From positions 1-7,765 of the forward strand of contig JALSOX010000026.1 in the NCBI GenBank assembly GCA_026986255.1: a stretch of DNA of 7,765 nt, given 5' to 3'. A program made the translations under genes and the position numbers. The notes beneath the pieces are model-generated. The model did no database searches, was not told where the DNA came from, and saw nothing but the letters and a program-made list of their open reading frames with translations. Positions 1-5,642 of this stretch are shown here, in pieces. The stretch is from Desulfurococcales archaeon (GTDB lineage: Archaea > Thermoproteota > Thermoprotei_A > Sulfolobales > NBVN01). Numbering within the stretch: the first letter of the stretch is position 1; the number at the start of each line of letters is the position of its first letter.

Positions 1-964
1 TGGCAACGATCTCGCCTTCGATTATCGCTTCATTGCTCTTCACTCTCTCCTTAACCATCTCAACCACGTCTGGATACTGGTGCGTTATGTTCTCCAGCCT
101 CCTCGAGAATATGACTACGGTGTCTCCCTTCTTGTGAATCTGCCCTCTCTCACCATCGTACTTATACTCAACTAGGGCCTTGCCACCAACCTTACTGAGG
201 ATCTCGTGCGGGTCATTTAAGCGTTCAGCTAGCATGGGCCTTATTGGGATCCCAACCTCGGGCCTAATGTTCTTTAACGCATCCACGCCTCTTTCCGCCA
301 GTAGCTTCGCTATACCGCCTAGGTCAGCCCTTATGTTATAAGCACGCTCTATTACGGGCCTAAGAGCTTGATTACCGGCGTACGCTATTGCTAGGGCATC
401 CATTACTGTTGCGTCCCCTACACCCAGCCTCAGCCTACCCTCAATCAACCTAACTAAGTACCTCGCCTCAAGCGGGTCAGCGTCGGCGATTAAGCCTGCA
501 ATTAGGTTTATCTTAACGTCTCGGCTCCCCTCGCCAGTAGCTAGAGCTACCCTAGTGAGCGTCTCGTAAACCTTCTCTACAGTTAATTCCTTCTTCGGCT
601 GAGTTGCGCCAAGGAACTTCGCTAACCCAACACCACCTGCGTTAGCGGCCTTCCTCTTGAGTTCCTCTGCGGCCCTACCTAAGTCTCCAAATCTCTTGTA
701 CAGGTTCTCTACCTCGCTTTCACGCGAATGCGTCGCTTTAGCTATTGCCTTGATTAGGAACTTCTCACCCACACCTAGTTCCGGGAGTCCCTTCCAGTCG
801 GGCCAGAGCTTACCCTGGATCAGGTAAATGACTTTATCTACTACGTCGGGAGGCGTGTTACGGAATAAATCCACTAGAATCATAGTCATTTGAGTCCGGC
901 TCGTTATTAACTCAAGCTTCCTGAAAGCCTCAACGAGTATCTTTAGATCCAATTCCTCACCCAT
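1..964 (-). CDS. lig: ATP-dependent DNA ligase, N-terminal part (cut by window edge)
   Basis: Seals nicks in duplex DNA through an enzyme-adenylate intermediate, in Okazaki fragment joining and excision repair. I translated the minus strand from ATG at 964; 321 residues are visible of roughly 600 usual for the archaeal/eukaryal ligase I family. Residues 1-240 form the helical DNA-binding domain, with family-typical stretches TSRTQ (21-25) and [16 protein letters not shown] (175-190). The adenylation domain follows: motif I EYKYDGER (266-273) with K268 as the expected AMP-accepting lysine, FSRRLENIT (286-294), and motif [11 protein letters not shown] (314-321) at the edge. The later motifs and OB domain lie outside the window. 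No SD precedes the ATG, but a TATA-like TTTTAAG lies about 24-29 bases upstream, so the mRNA is probably leaderless. The gene is last in a minus-strand run with S25e, udg and a coiled-coil gene, but has its own promoter. Confidence 0.96.
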   Translation of the reverse strand, partial: MGEELDLKILVEAFRKLELITSRTQMTMILVDLFRNTPPDVVDKVIYLIQGKLWPDWKGLPELGVGEKFLIKAIAKATHSRESEVENLYKRFGDLGRAAEELKRKAANAGGVGLAKFLGATQPKKELTVEKVYETLTRVALATGEGSRDVKINLIAGLIADADPLEARYLVRLIEGRLRLGVGDATVMDALAIAYAGNQALRPVIERAYNIRADLGGIAKLLAERGVDALKNIRPEVGIPIRPMLAERLNDPHEILSKVGGKALVEYKYDGERGQIHKKGDTVVIFSRRLENITHQYPDVVEMVKERVKSNEAIIEGEIVA

Positions 965-985
965 TAAGGAGGTATGTTTGAGAGT

Positions 986-1000
986 ACTTAAAACCGGTTT
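986..1000 (-). promoter_or_regulatory. TATA/BRE-like promoter of DNA ligase
   Basis: Read on the minus strand, ACCGGTTTTAAGTA lies upstream of the ligase ATG at 964, with the TTTTAA core at 993-988, about 24-29 bases before the start. That spacing fits transcription beginning at or next to the start codon (leaderless), which agrees with the missing SD. A perfect 10-bp palindrome AAACCGGTTT (991-1000) overlaps the upstream edge of the TATA element, where TFB would bind. The rest of the gap (1001-1150) shows no convincing gene or RNA. Confidence 0.6.
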
Positions 1001-1150
1001 AGGGAATGGAGGTAGGTTTAATTCTCCGGACACGACGTACTTAACGCCGATGACGAGAACCCGGCAAGAAGGTTATCGATGCCTGGTCAGTGTTACGCTG
1101 AGGTTCAAGGACTGAATTGAGGGATTAATACAGGGAACACGTAATTCTGC

Positions 1151-1612
1151 TTAGTGCTTGCCTCCACGTAGTTCCTCCCACACGTACTCTAGCGCGAGCT
1201 CCAATTCTCTATAGAAACTGCGTTTGGGTATACCCTCGATCTCTATGCTGGTTATGAAACCTCGCCTTTCATTCACCTCATATGCCCTTATCTCGCCCTT
1301 CCGTTCTTTATCCTGTAATAACTTGATTAAAAACGACTTAACGACCGGATTGTTTGAGGGAATCGTCTCTGTAAATACTATCTTTACCCCGTCGCCTGAC
1401 TCAACGATGTCGGCCACAACATTACCGCCTACTGAAATAACCTTCACGGACGTGGGGTGACCCTCACGGACGTGTTTACGCTCCTCCTCGCCACTACTCC
1501 CCTCCTTGACTAGGCGGAGAAGGGTTTCAAGTATCGCTAGCTCCCTACGTAGCTCCTCTATACGTTTAGTTATGTACGATACAACTTCATTCCTTTCAAC
1601 TTCCTCAGGCAC
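1151..1612 (-). CDS. Conserved-looking coiled-coil protein of unknown function
   Basis: I do not recognise this 153-residue protein. Residues 8-37 are a heptad-like, charged helix (ITKRIEELRRELAILETLLRL region) likely to form a coiled coil. A Gly/Glu/Lys-rich linker (38-53) follows, then a compact alpha/beta domain (55-150) with alternating hydrophobic strands (VKVISV, VKIVFTE, RGFITSIEIEG) and a closing amphipathic helix (133-148). There is no signal peptide, membrane segment or metal-binding cysteine, so it is probably cytoplasmic and oligomeric. The start is GTG at 1612, preceded by a strong SD GGAGGT (1627-1622) with a 9-base spacer. It lies 61 bases downstream of udg on the same strand and ahead of DNA ligase, so a DNA-maintenance link is possible, but only from context. 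Base and codon use look like the neighbours. Confidence 0.85.
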   Translation of the reverse strand: MPEEVERNEVVSYITKRIEELRRELAILETLLRLVKEGSSGEEERKHVREGHPTSVKVISVGGNVVADIVESGDGVKIVFTETIPSNNPVVKSFLIKLLQDKERKGEIRAYEVNERRGFITSIEIEGIPKRSFYRELELALEYVWEELRGGKH

Positions 1613-1621
1613 TTGCGGTCT

Positions 1622-1627
1622 ACCTCC
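1622..1627 (-). promoter_or_regulatory. Shine-Dalgarno GGAGGT of the coiled-coil gene
   Basis: GGAGGT on the minus strand ends 9 bases before GTG 1612. It supports that non-ATG start and suggests translation as an internal cistron of the udg transcript, unlike the SD-less first genes here. Confidence 0.7.
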
Positions 1628-1673
1628 TTAATCCCGTCATAAATGTTACTAAGCGGTTCATTATTGTTTGCCT

Positions 1674-2267
1674 TTACCTCTTAAGGAAGTCCATCAATGA
1701 CTTAGGTTTACTCTTCACAGCATTCTTCCCGGCCCTAACGAGGCTACTCCGCGCTTCCGCTATTAGGCTGAAGTCCTTTTCTAGTGCTGGCCTTACCTTC
1801 GGGTTGTATAGTGCGGCTGCTGGGTGATATGTAGGGATAACCATTACTTTCCCTAAATCCTTTAATTCAAGCTCGTAGGCTCTCCCTCGCATTCGTGATA
1901 CACCTCGCCACTCGTGACTCCCTAACATCGAGAACACGTACTTGCCAGAGTGATTGCCGAGGGTGACGATTATCTTAGGCTTAACTAGCTCTATTATCGC
2001 TTGAGTGTGGGTAGAGCACGCCCTTACTTCATCTTCTCTAGGATCCCGATTATTGGGAGGCCTGCACTTAACCACGTTAGTGATGAATACTTCCTCACGT
2101 TTAAGGCCTATGCTTTTCAGAAGCGCTTCCAGGAGCTTGCCAGCCTGCCCTACAAATGGGCGGCCGCTTAAGTCCTCCTGTCGCCCAGGTGCTTCGCCTA
2201 TGAATAATATGTCAGCGTTTAGGTTTCCTTCACCAGGTACTGGCTTAGTACGTGATTTATGTAGCAC
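1674..2267 (-). CDS. udg: Family 4 uracil-DNA glycosylase (4Fe-4S)
   Basis: Removes uracil from DNA arising by cytosine deamination, the first step of base excision repair. From GTG 2267 (residue 1) the family 4 signatures are clear: VPGEG (10-14), the catalytic-pocket motif GEAPGRQED (24-32), GRPFVGQAGKLL (35-46), ITNVVKCRPPNNRDP (62-76), and the second active-site motif TYHPAAALYNP (146-156). C68 and C84, 16 apart, are two of the four 4Fe-4S ligands. The other two (CxxC) lie just upstream of this GTG in the same frame, so GTG 2267 is probably not the real start; see the N-terminal extension entry. The C-terminus SLMDFLKR (190-197) resembles a PCNA-interacting peptide, in line with reported UDG-PCNA contacts in crenarchaea; that is inference. 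The coiled-coil gene follows by 61 bases and S25e precedes it. Confidence 0.95.
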   Translation of the reverse strand: MLHKSRTKPVPGEGNLNADILFIGEAPGRQEDLSGRPFVGQAGKLLEALLKSIGLKREEVFITNVVKCRPPNNRDPREDEVRACSTHTQAIIELVKPKIIVTLGNHSGKYVFSMLGSHEWRGVSRMRGRAYELELKDLGKVMVIPTYHPAAALYNPKVRPALEKDFSLIAEARSSLVRAGKNAVKSKPKSLMDFLKR

Positions 2268-2342
2268 GCATTTATTGCAATTACGTATGGATTCAGCAAT
2301 AGTGCTCCATAAGGATTCCTTGTCCTGCGTACTACCCCCGGA
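2268..2342 (-). other. udg: In-frame N-terminal extension of udg without a canonical start codon
   Basis: Reading the udg frame upstream from GTG 2267 to the in-frame TAA (2345-2343) gives 25 codons. They end in SIRNCNKC, directly joined to the annotated part. This matches the usual family 4 N-terminus: a short helix and then CxxC, both cysteines being cluster ligands. The second cysteine is 68 residues before C68, close to the spacing known for Thermus UDG-A. None of the 25 codons is ATG, GTG or TTG. Candidates are ACG (2330-2328, after G-rich GGGGGT), ATT (2300-2298) or ATA (2288-2286), or else a sequence error. A TATA-like TTATTTTTA (2373-2365) places transcription start near 2343, so this stretch should be in the mRNA. 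Confidence 0.75.
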
Positions 2343-2364
2343 TTATCCTTATTGTTGAGCGGAG

Positions 2365-2373
2365 TAAAAATAA
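2365..2373 (-). promoter_or_regulatory. TATA-like element (udg) / T-rich end of S25e
   Basis: TTATTTTTA on the minus strand lies between the S25e stop (2390) and the udg frame. As a TATA box it predicts transcription start about 26 bases on, near 2343, exactly where the extended udg frame opens. The same T-run could also serve as a U-rich terminator for S25e; sequence alone does not separate the two. Confidence 0.45.
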
Positions 2374-2389
2374 CTGCCGAAGTCCACCC

Positions 2390-2722
2390 TTAGGTCTGCT
2401 TGGCCCTGGAGGCTGGGACAGCTATTATTAAGGCTCTACTCTTGTCGATCACCTTAACAATGCCGTTCTCCGCTAGTAACCTTAGGACGCGTCTAGCAAG
2501 GGATAATTTAATGTTTAACGTTGTTGCGAGCGTGTAAGGCGTAATTAAATCCATGCTTTCCACGGCTTTGCTTGCTCTCCGGATTAATGATTCACTCAAA
2601 TCATGGTAAGCTATGTAGCGTTCCTCTTTCTTCTTCTTAGCTGGCTGAGGTGCTGCCTTTCTCTTCTTGTCCCTCGCTGATATGGGTTTCTTGGGTTTGC
2701 CACCACCCACTTCCTTCACCAA
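2390..2722 (-). CDS. rps25e: 30S ribosomal protein S25e
   Basis: Small-subunit ribosomal protein found in archaea and eukaryotes, absent from bacteria. The protein has about 110 residues, normal for the family. Residues 1-35 are a Lys/Arg/Pro-rich disordered tail (KKPISARDKKRK, PAKKKKEER) expected to contact rRNA. Residues 40-105 form the winged-helix core: SLIRRASKAVESMDLITPYTLA, then LSLARRVLRLLAENGIVKVI and the wing SRALIIAVPAS. The start is TTG 2722 or GTG 2719. No SD is visible, and a TATA-like CTTAATAG lies about 24-27 bases upstream, so the transcript is probably leaderless; I cannot choose between the two adjacent codons. It is divergent from the ribbon-helix-helix gene and is the first gene of the minus-strand run. 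Confidence 0.93.
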   Translation of the reverse strand: MVKEVGGGKPKKPISARDKKRKAAPQPAKKKKEERYIAYHDLSESLIRRASKAVESMDLITPYTLATTLNIKLSLARRVLRLLAENGIVKVIDKSRALIIAVPASRAKQT

Positions 2723-2740
2723 GGCTTGGGTTATGGTGAA

Positions 2741-2760
2741 GCTATTAAGGTTTACCGGTC
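2741..2760 (-). promoter_or_regulatory. Promoter of S25e
   Basis: On the minus strand, ACCGGT then AAAC then CTTAATAG (2749-2742) ends about 20 bases before TTG 2722, with its centre near -24. This suits a leaderless mRNA. The hexamer ACCGGT (2754-2759) sits just upstream of the TATA element, as it does at the ligase promoter. Confidence 0.55.
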
Positions 2761-2773
2761 ACGCGTCTCCGTT

Positions 2774-2786
2774 CTTTTAAGCTTAT
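2774..2786 (+). promoter_or_regulatory. Promoter of the ribbon-helix-helix gene
   Basis: CTTTTAAG (2774-2781) is a good TATA-like box. Transcription would start near 2804, giving a leader of about 13 bases before GTG 2817. The 8-bp palindrome TAAGCTTA (2778-2785) overlaps the box and could be an operator. Confidence 0.5.
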
Positions 2787-2816
2787 GCACCCCGAGTGAA
2801 TGTACGGTGTGTAACT

Positions 2817-3029
2817 GTGAGGCTAGTTACTGTTAAGATACCTGAATTATATCTTGAGGGCATAGATGAGTTGGTTAGGCATGGGAGGTACTCAAGTAGG
2901 TCTGAGGTCATAAGGACGGCGATTAGGGATCTTCTCCGGCGGGAGTTGTGGATGCCGGAGAGCGAGGCCTTCTATCGACCGAAGACCGAGTATGTGCGTG
3001 GAGTGAAGCATATTTCCCTAACCTCCTGA
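2817..3029 (+). CDS. Ribbon-helix-helix (CopG/MetJ-type) DNA-binding protein
   Basis: Small transcription regulator of about 70 residues, expected to bind DNA as a dimer through paired beta strands. From GTG 2817 the protein begins [20 protein letters not shown]. The strand RLVTVKIP inserts into the DNA major groove, helix 1 is [14 protein letters not shown], then the turn RYSSRSEVI and helix 2 [16 protein letters not shown], the classic order. The C-terminal 25 residues ([19 protein letters not shown]) are a tail of unknown role. An upstream in-frame GTG at 2796 would add seven residues. I prefer 2817 because family members start right at the strand and because GGTG (2806-2809) with a 7-base spacer can act as a weak SD. 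It is divergent from S25e and 70 bases ahead of the trmI region. Its target is unknown; autoregulation through the shared intergenic region is plausible. Confidence 0.88.
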   Translation: MRLVTVKIPELYLEGIDELVRHGRYSSRSEVIRTAIRDLLRRELWMPESEAFYRPKTEYVRGVKHISLTS

Positions 3030-3073
3030 CACCTTCATTCTTTACCGTTCGTTCCCTGCCGTAATTATTTAAC

Positions 3074-3082
3074 GATTTAAAG
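3074..3082 (+). promoter_or_regulatory. TATA-like element upstream of trmI
   Basis: GATTTAAAG (3074-3082) is centred about 22 bases before ATG 3100. A second AT-rich candidate, AATTATTTAAC, lies at 3063-3073. Either places the mRNA 5' end near 3093-3105, well upstream of GTG 3182, so the mRNA should include the conserved N-terminal codons of trmI. Confidence 0.5.
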
Positions 3083-3103
3083 GGAAGGTAATAGTGGCTA
3101 TGA

Positions 3104-3181
3104 GGAGGGCTGGTATTTCTGACCGGTGAAGAGAGGCACCAGAACCGAGCCATTCGGGAAGGTGATTACGTACTGCTCTAC
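3104..3181 (+). other. trmI: In-frame N-terminal extension of trmI without a canonical start codon
   Basis: The trmI frame is open upstream of GTG 3182 as far as TGA 3101-3103. Its last codons read NRAIREGDYVLLYV (3143-3184), the conserved first strand of archaeal TrmI, which typically has an acidic-Gly-Asp-Tyr stretch before the DERR motif. No ATG, GTG or TTG occurs in these 26 codons. CTG 3119 lies 10 bases after AGGAGG (3103-3108), and ATT 3152 is another option. ATG 3100 is well placed for leaderless initiation but is in the preceding frame; it ends after nine codons at TGA 3127-3129, where a +1 shift would enter the trmI frame. Confidence 0.72.
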
Positions 3182-3934
3182 GTGGATGAGAGGCGTTCGA
3201 AGATATTTAGGGTCAGGAGAGGGGATGCTGTAGGGACAGATAAAGGTATCCTGCGCGTTGACGACGTGATAGGGAAGGAGTGGGGCAGTGAGGTAAGGTT
3301 ATCGACGGGGGCTAAGGCCTACCTCCTGAAACCGACGCCCGTGGACTTCACCATGAGGGGCTTCAGGAGGGTTACGCAGGTAATCTACCCTAAGGACTCC
3401 TCGCTCATGGTGACGCTCTCTGGCATAGGGTACGGCAGTCACGTGCTCGAGTCAGGTATCGGCACGGGTTTCCTGACAGCCATACTCGCCCACATCGTAG
3501 GTGATGCCGGACACGTTTACGCGTATGAAATCCGTGAGGAGTTCGCTAGGGTCGCACTAAGGAACCTTAGCATGATGGGGTTAGCTGAGAGGGTTACTGT
3601 GAAGGTGAGGGACGTTAAGCAAGGTATTGATGAGCGGGGACTTGACGCAGCGTTCCTGGACCTGCCAGATCCATGGGAGGTGCTAAAGCTATTGCCTAAC
3701 TCCCTCAAACCCTCCTCGCCAGTACTGATATTCGTGCCTTCAGTTAATCAAGTAATAAAGACTTTAGCGTGGCTGAAGAAAGGGCCGTATGTGGATGTGA
3801 GGGTATACGAGAACATACTTAGGGAGTATCAGCCCCTGCCTGAGGCATTAAGACCGCAGACCATTGCAGTTACGCATACGGGTTACATAATATTTGCTCG
3901 TCTCGTCCGTAAGAGCGAAGACCCATCTACGTGA
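3182..3934 (+). CDS. trmI: tRNA (adenine-N1)-methyltransferase TrmI
   Basis: SAM-dependent enzyme that makes m1A at position 58 (in archaea often also 57) of the tRNA T-loop, a modification linked to thermal stability. Numbered from GTG 3182, the protein shows an N-terminal beta domain (1-70) with GTDKG (18-22), DDVIGKEWG (27-35) and TQVIYPKD (65-72). The Rossmann methyltransferase domain follows: SAM motif I VLESGIGTGFLTA (88-100), acidic post-I YAYEIREEF (113-121), DAAFLDLPDPW (155-165) with the catalytic-type DLPDPW, FVPSVNQV (184-191), and the C-terminal REYQPLPEALRPQTIAVTHTGYI (213-236). It has 250 residues here, slightly short because the conserved EGDYVLLYV strand is encoded just upstream. 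The ribbon-helix-helix gene precedes it and the transporter follows 44 bases later with its own promoter. Confidence 0.95.
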   Translation: MDERRSKIFRVRRGDAVGTDKGILRVDDVIGKEWGSEVRLSTGAKAYLLKPTPVDFTMRGFRRVTQVIYPKDSSLMVTLSGIGYGSHVLESGIGTGFLTAILAHIVGDAGHVYAYEIREEFARVALRNLSMMGLAERVTVKVRDVKQGIDERGLDAAFLDLPDPWEVLKLLPNSLKPSSPVLIFVPSVNQVIKTLAWLKKGPYVDVRVYENILREYQPLPEALRPQTIAVTHTGYIIFARLVRKSEDPST

Positions 3935-3939
3935 AAACG

Positions 3940-3947
3940 CTTTTATG
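3940..3947 (+). promoter_or_regulatory. TATA-like promoter of the MFS transporter
   Basis: CTTTTATG, starting 5 bases after the trmI stop, predicts transcription start near 3970, about 9 bases before GTG 3979. The transporter is therefore probably transcribed separately from trmI. Confidence 0.5.
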
Positions 3948-3978
3948 TAGCGTCAGGTAAAGCTTTGCGGGATCCCTT

Positions 3979-5187
3979 GTGGGCAGAGGGGTAGGCGTAA
4001 AGACTGTGGGGCTGGACCTGCTCTTTATGGGTGTTAACTTCAGCGCATTAACACTGTTTAGCACTTTAAGGAACTTCTTCGCAAGCGAGTACGGCATGAC
4101 CACAACCCAGCTTCAGTGGGCTGCGGCCGCCTACTCAATAGGGATCTTTGCGGCGTTCTTCATAGGGCACTCTAAGTATGTGGAGGAACATCCTAGGGTA
4201 ACCGTGCTGGTAGCAGCGATTCTAGCTGCGATCCCTCAGTTCCTAATACCGGTCTCCGACTCTCCCATGGCGGTTATAGCGTTACGTTTCCTGCAAGGCT
4301 TAGTAATGATGGCGGTACCCATATTCTCCTCTCAGGTAGGTACATTATTCTCGCATGCTAGGCCCCTAGCGCTTGGCATAATTCTATCTGGGATATTCAT
4401 AGGGGGCTTCATAGGGAGCAACGTTGGCTGGCAACTAGCCGTAGCGTACGGCTGGAGGGCAGCCTACATAGTGTTCGGCCTAGCAATGCTGATCGCTGCC
4501 TTAATATGGATAGGTCTAACCTCACAGGAGACACTACCTAAACATACGCATGAAGACAGGGTAAGTAATGTACCCAAGAGAAGCGTCTGGAGGAAACCAT
4601 TTACCATAGTATGGGGCTTCACGTTCTTCCCATCAATATGGATAATATTCACGTTAGCCCCACTCATAGCCTTCATAGTTACGGCAACCTTCGGCACGGA
4701 ACTAGCTAGGACCTCATCCGAGGTGCTTGAAGCCTCATATATATTCTGGTCAATAACTGTAGGGGCCGTAGCGTACCTGGTGTCGAGGAGAGGAAGCGGG
4801 AACCCGCGTCAGCTCTTTAAGTCATTTGCCTATGTACAGGCGGTGTGCTTTGTATTTGCGTTAATAGGGGCTCTTGGCGCTTATGCAGCAAGTACGAGTG
4901 GTAACGCAACTGCATTGCTTGCTTCCCTTTTCATACTGGCAGTCATTCAAGGTACAGCACCGACGTTCTGGTCAATACCCTCGACAGCCTACCCTAGAGA
5001 TGAAGTAACTAGGGCAGGCTATGCCCTAGGACTAATATCAAACTCTGCGGCAATGATAGGTCCCGTAGCATCGATAATGGCAGCATCGCTATCCACAAGC
5101 ATGTGGTTGCTGACGTCATTCCTGTCCCTCATGGGGTTAGTGCTAACCCTTACCGCACTAAAGCTGAGGTTACCTATCGAGGAGTAG
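3979..5187 (+). CDS. Major facilitator superfamily transporter, ACS-like
   Basis: Integral membrane secondary transporter of 402 residues with about 12 hydrophobic segments, roughly at 10-30, 46-64, 74-92, 97-120, 130-150, 160-181, 207-236, 252-269, 284-304, 310-333, 345-370 and 374-396. A hydrophilic loop (182-206, with HTHEDR and basic KRSVWRK) joins the two halves. MFS signatures are RFLQG (103-107) in helix 4 and GWRAAYIVFG (158-167) before helix 6. The loop 2-3 motif A is degenerate (GHSKYVEEHPR). The stretch TFWSIPSTAYPRDEVTRAGYA and then SNSAAMIGP (329-363) resembles the anion:cation symporter group, suggesting an organic anion substrate; this is inference and the substrate cannot be named. 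The start may be GTG 3979 or GTG 4006, ten codons in. It converges on cutA with only 9 bases between the stops. Confidence 0.9.
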   Translation: MGRGVGVKTVGLDLLFMGVNFSALTLFSTLRNFFASEYGMTTTQLQWAAAAYSIGIFAAFFIGHSKYVEEHPRVTVLVAAILAAIPQFLIPVSDSPMAVIALRFLQGLVMMAVPIFSSQVGTLFSHARPLALGIILSGIFIGGFIGSNVGWQLAVAYGWRAAYIVFGLAMLIAALIWIGLTSQETLPKHTHEDRVSNVPKRSVWRKPFTIVWGFTFFPSIWIIFTLAPLIAFIVTATFGTELARTSSEVLEASYIFWSITVGAVAYLVSRRGSGNPRQLFKSFAYVQAVCFVFALIGALGAYAASTSGNATALLASLFILAVIQGTAPTFWSIPSTAYPRDEVTRAGYALGLISNSAAMIGPVASIMAASLSTSMWLLTSFLSLMGLVLTLTALKLRLPIEE

Positions 5188-5196
5188 AGAGGAACC

Positions 5197-5565
5197 TTAA
5201 CCCCTCGATTCCTCTTGCTTCCTCGGCTCTCTAGTGCTCTCCTTGACCCACTTAAGGTACTCTGGATTACCCAGCGAGACACTTAATGCCAGTACCTCGG
5301 GCACACTGTAGGGATGTAGTTTCTTGACGTAATCTACCAGCTCGCGGAGTAGGTCTTGCCTCGTCTTACATATGAGTAGCGCCTCATTATCTTCAACTAC
5401 CTTACCTTCCCACCAATACAGCGACTTTACATCCCTAACCACGTTAACGCACGCAACTAGTTTACACTCAACTAACTTCCTAGCAATACCGTCCGCATTA
5501 CTAGGCGGTACCGTAATGAGTACTACGGCGTACCCGCCTGCCTCTCCTGTTTCTCTTTCTTTCAT
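5197..5565 (-). CDS. cutA: CutA1 family protein (divalent cation tolerance)
   Basis: Small, very stable trimeric ferredoxin-fold protein, named for bacterial copper tolerance; its role in archaea is unsettled. The 122-residue protein shows the family pattern: strand YAVVLITVP (12-20), helix ADGIARKLVECKLVACVNV (24-42) with C39 in ACVN, YWWEGKVVED (50-59), NEALLICKT (60-68), and the signature HPYSVPEVLAL (84-94), then the closing helix EYLKWVKEST. The first 11 residues (MKERETGEAGG) are a polar extension beyond the usual start. No alternative start exists nearer the first strand, and GGGAGC (5576-5571), five bases before ATG 5565, supports this one. The C-terminal tail REPRKQEESRG is charged and probably disordered. 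It is divergent from the sRNA and polymerase, sharing an AT-rich promoter region. Confidence 0.95.
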   Translation of the reverse strand: MKERETGEAGGYAVVLITVPPSNADGIARKLVECKLVACVNVVRDVKSLYWWEGKVVEDNEALLICKTRQDLLRELVDYVKKLHPYSVPEVLALSVSLGNPEYLKWVKESTREPRKQEESRG

Positions 5566-5604
5566 AGGATGCTCCCAAGAATCCTGTTTCAGGGGATTCT
5601 TTAA

Positions 5605-5624
5605 CTTAATTTATCTTAATTTAT
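5605..5624. repeat. Two perfect 10-bp tandem copies of CTTAATTTAT in a divergent promoter
   Basis: CTTAATTTAT occurs at 5605-5614 and again at 5615-5624. The second copy is centred about 26 bases before the expected sRNA 5' end (5643-5645), so it can act as its TATA box. The region also lies upstream of cutA on the other strand and may serve both directions. Confidence 0.55.
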
Positions 5625-5642
5625 GACGTATTTATTCTAGGT

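Noticed and set aside
969..991. GGAGGT followed by ATG (974-976) on the plus strand, resembling an SD and start
   Set aside because: The reading frame stops after five codons, and the ATG overlaps the SD-like run rather than following it at a usable distance.
1050..1101. Possible second C/D box RNA: ATGACGA (1050-1056) and CTGA (1098-1101), 52 bases overall
   Set aside because: The C box has a mismatch that breaks the kink-turn, no D' or C' box is found at guide spacing, and the flanks do not pair.
1100..1116. GGTTCAAGGAC resembling a tRNA T-loop
   Set aside because: The T-stem does not pair and there are no D-arm, anticodon arm or acceptor partners nearby.
2081..2120. GTGATGA inside udg as a C box candidate
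   Set aside because: No CTGA box follows at guide distance.
2005..2358. Plus-strand open frame opposite udg
   Set aside because: Its protein has no domain-like pattern, and the opposite strand carries a clear family 4 glycosylase.
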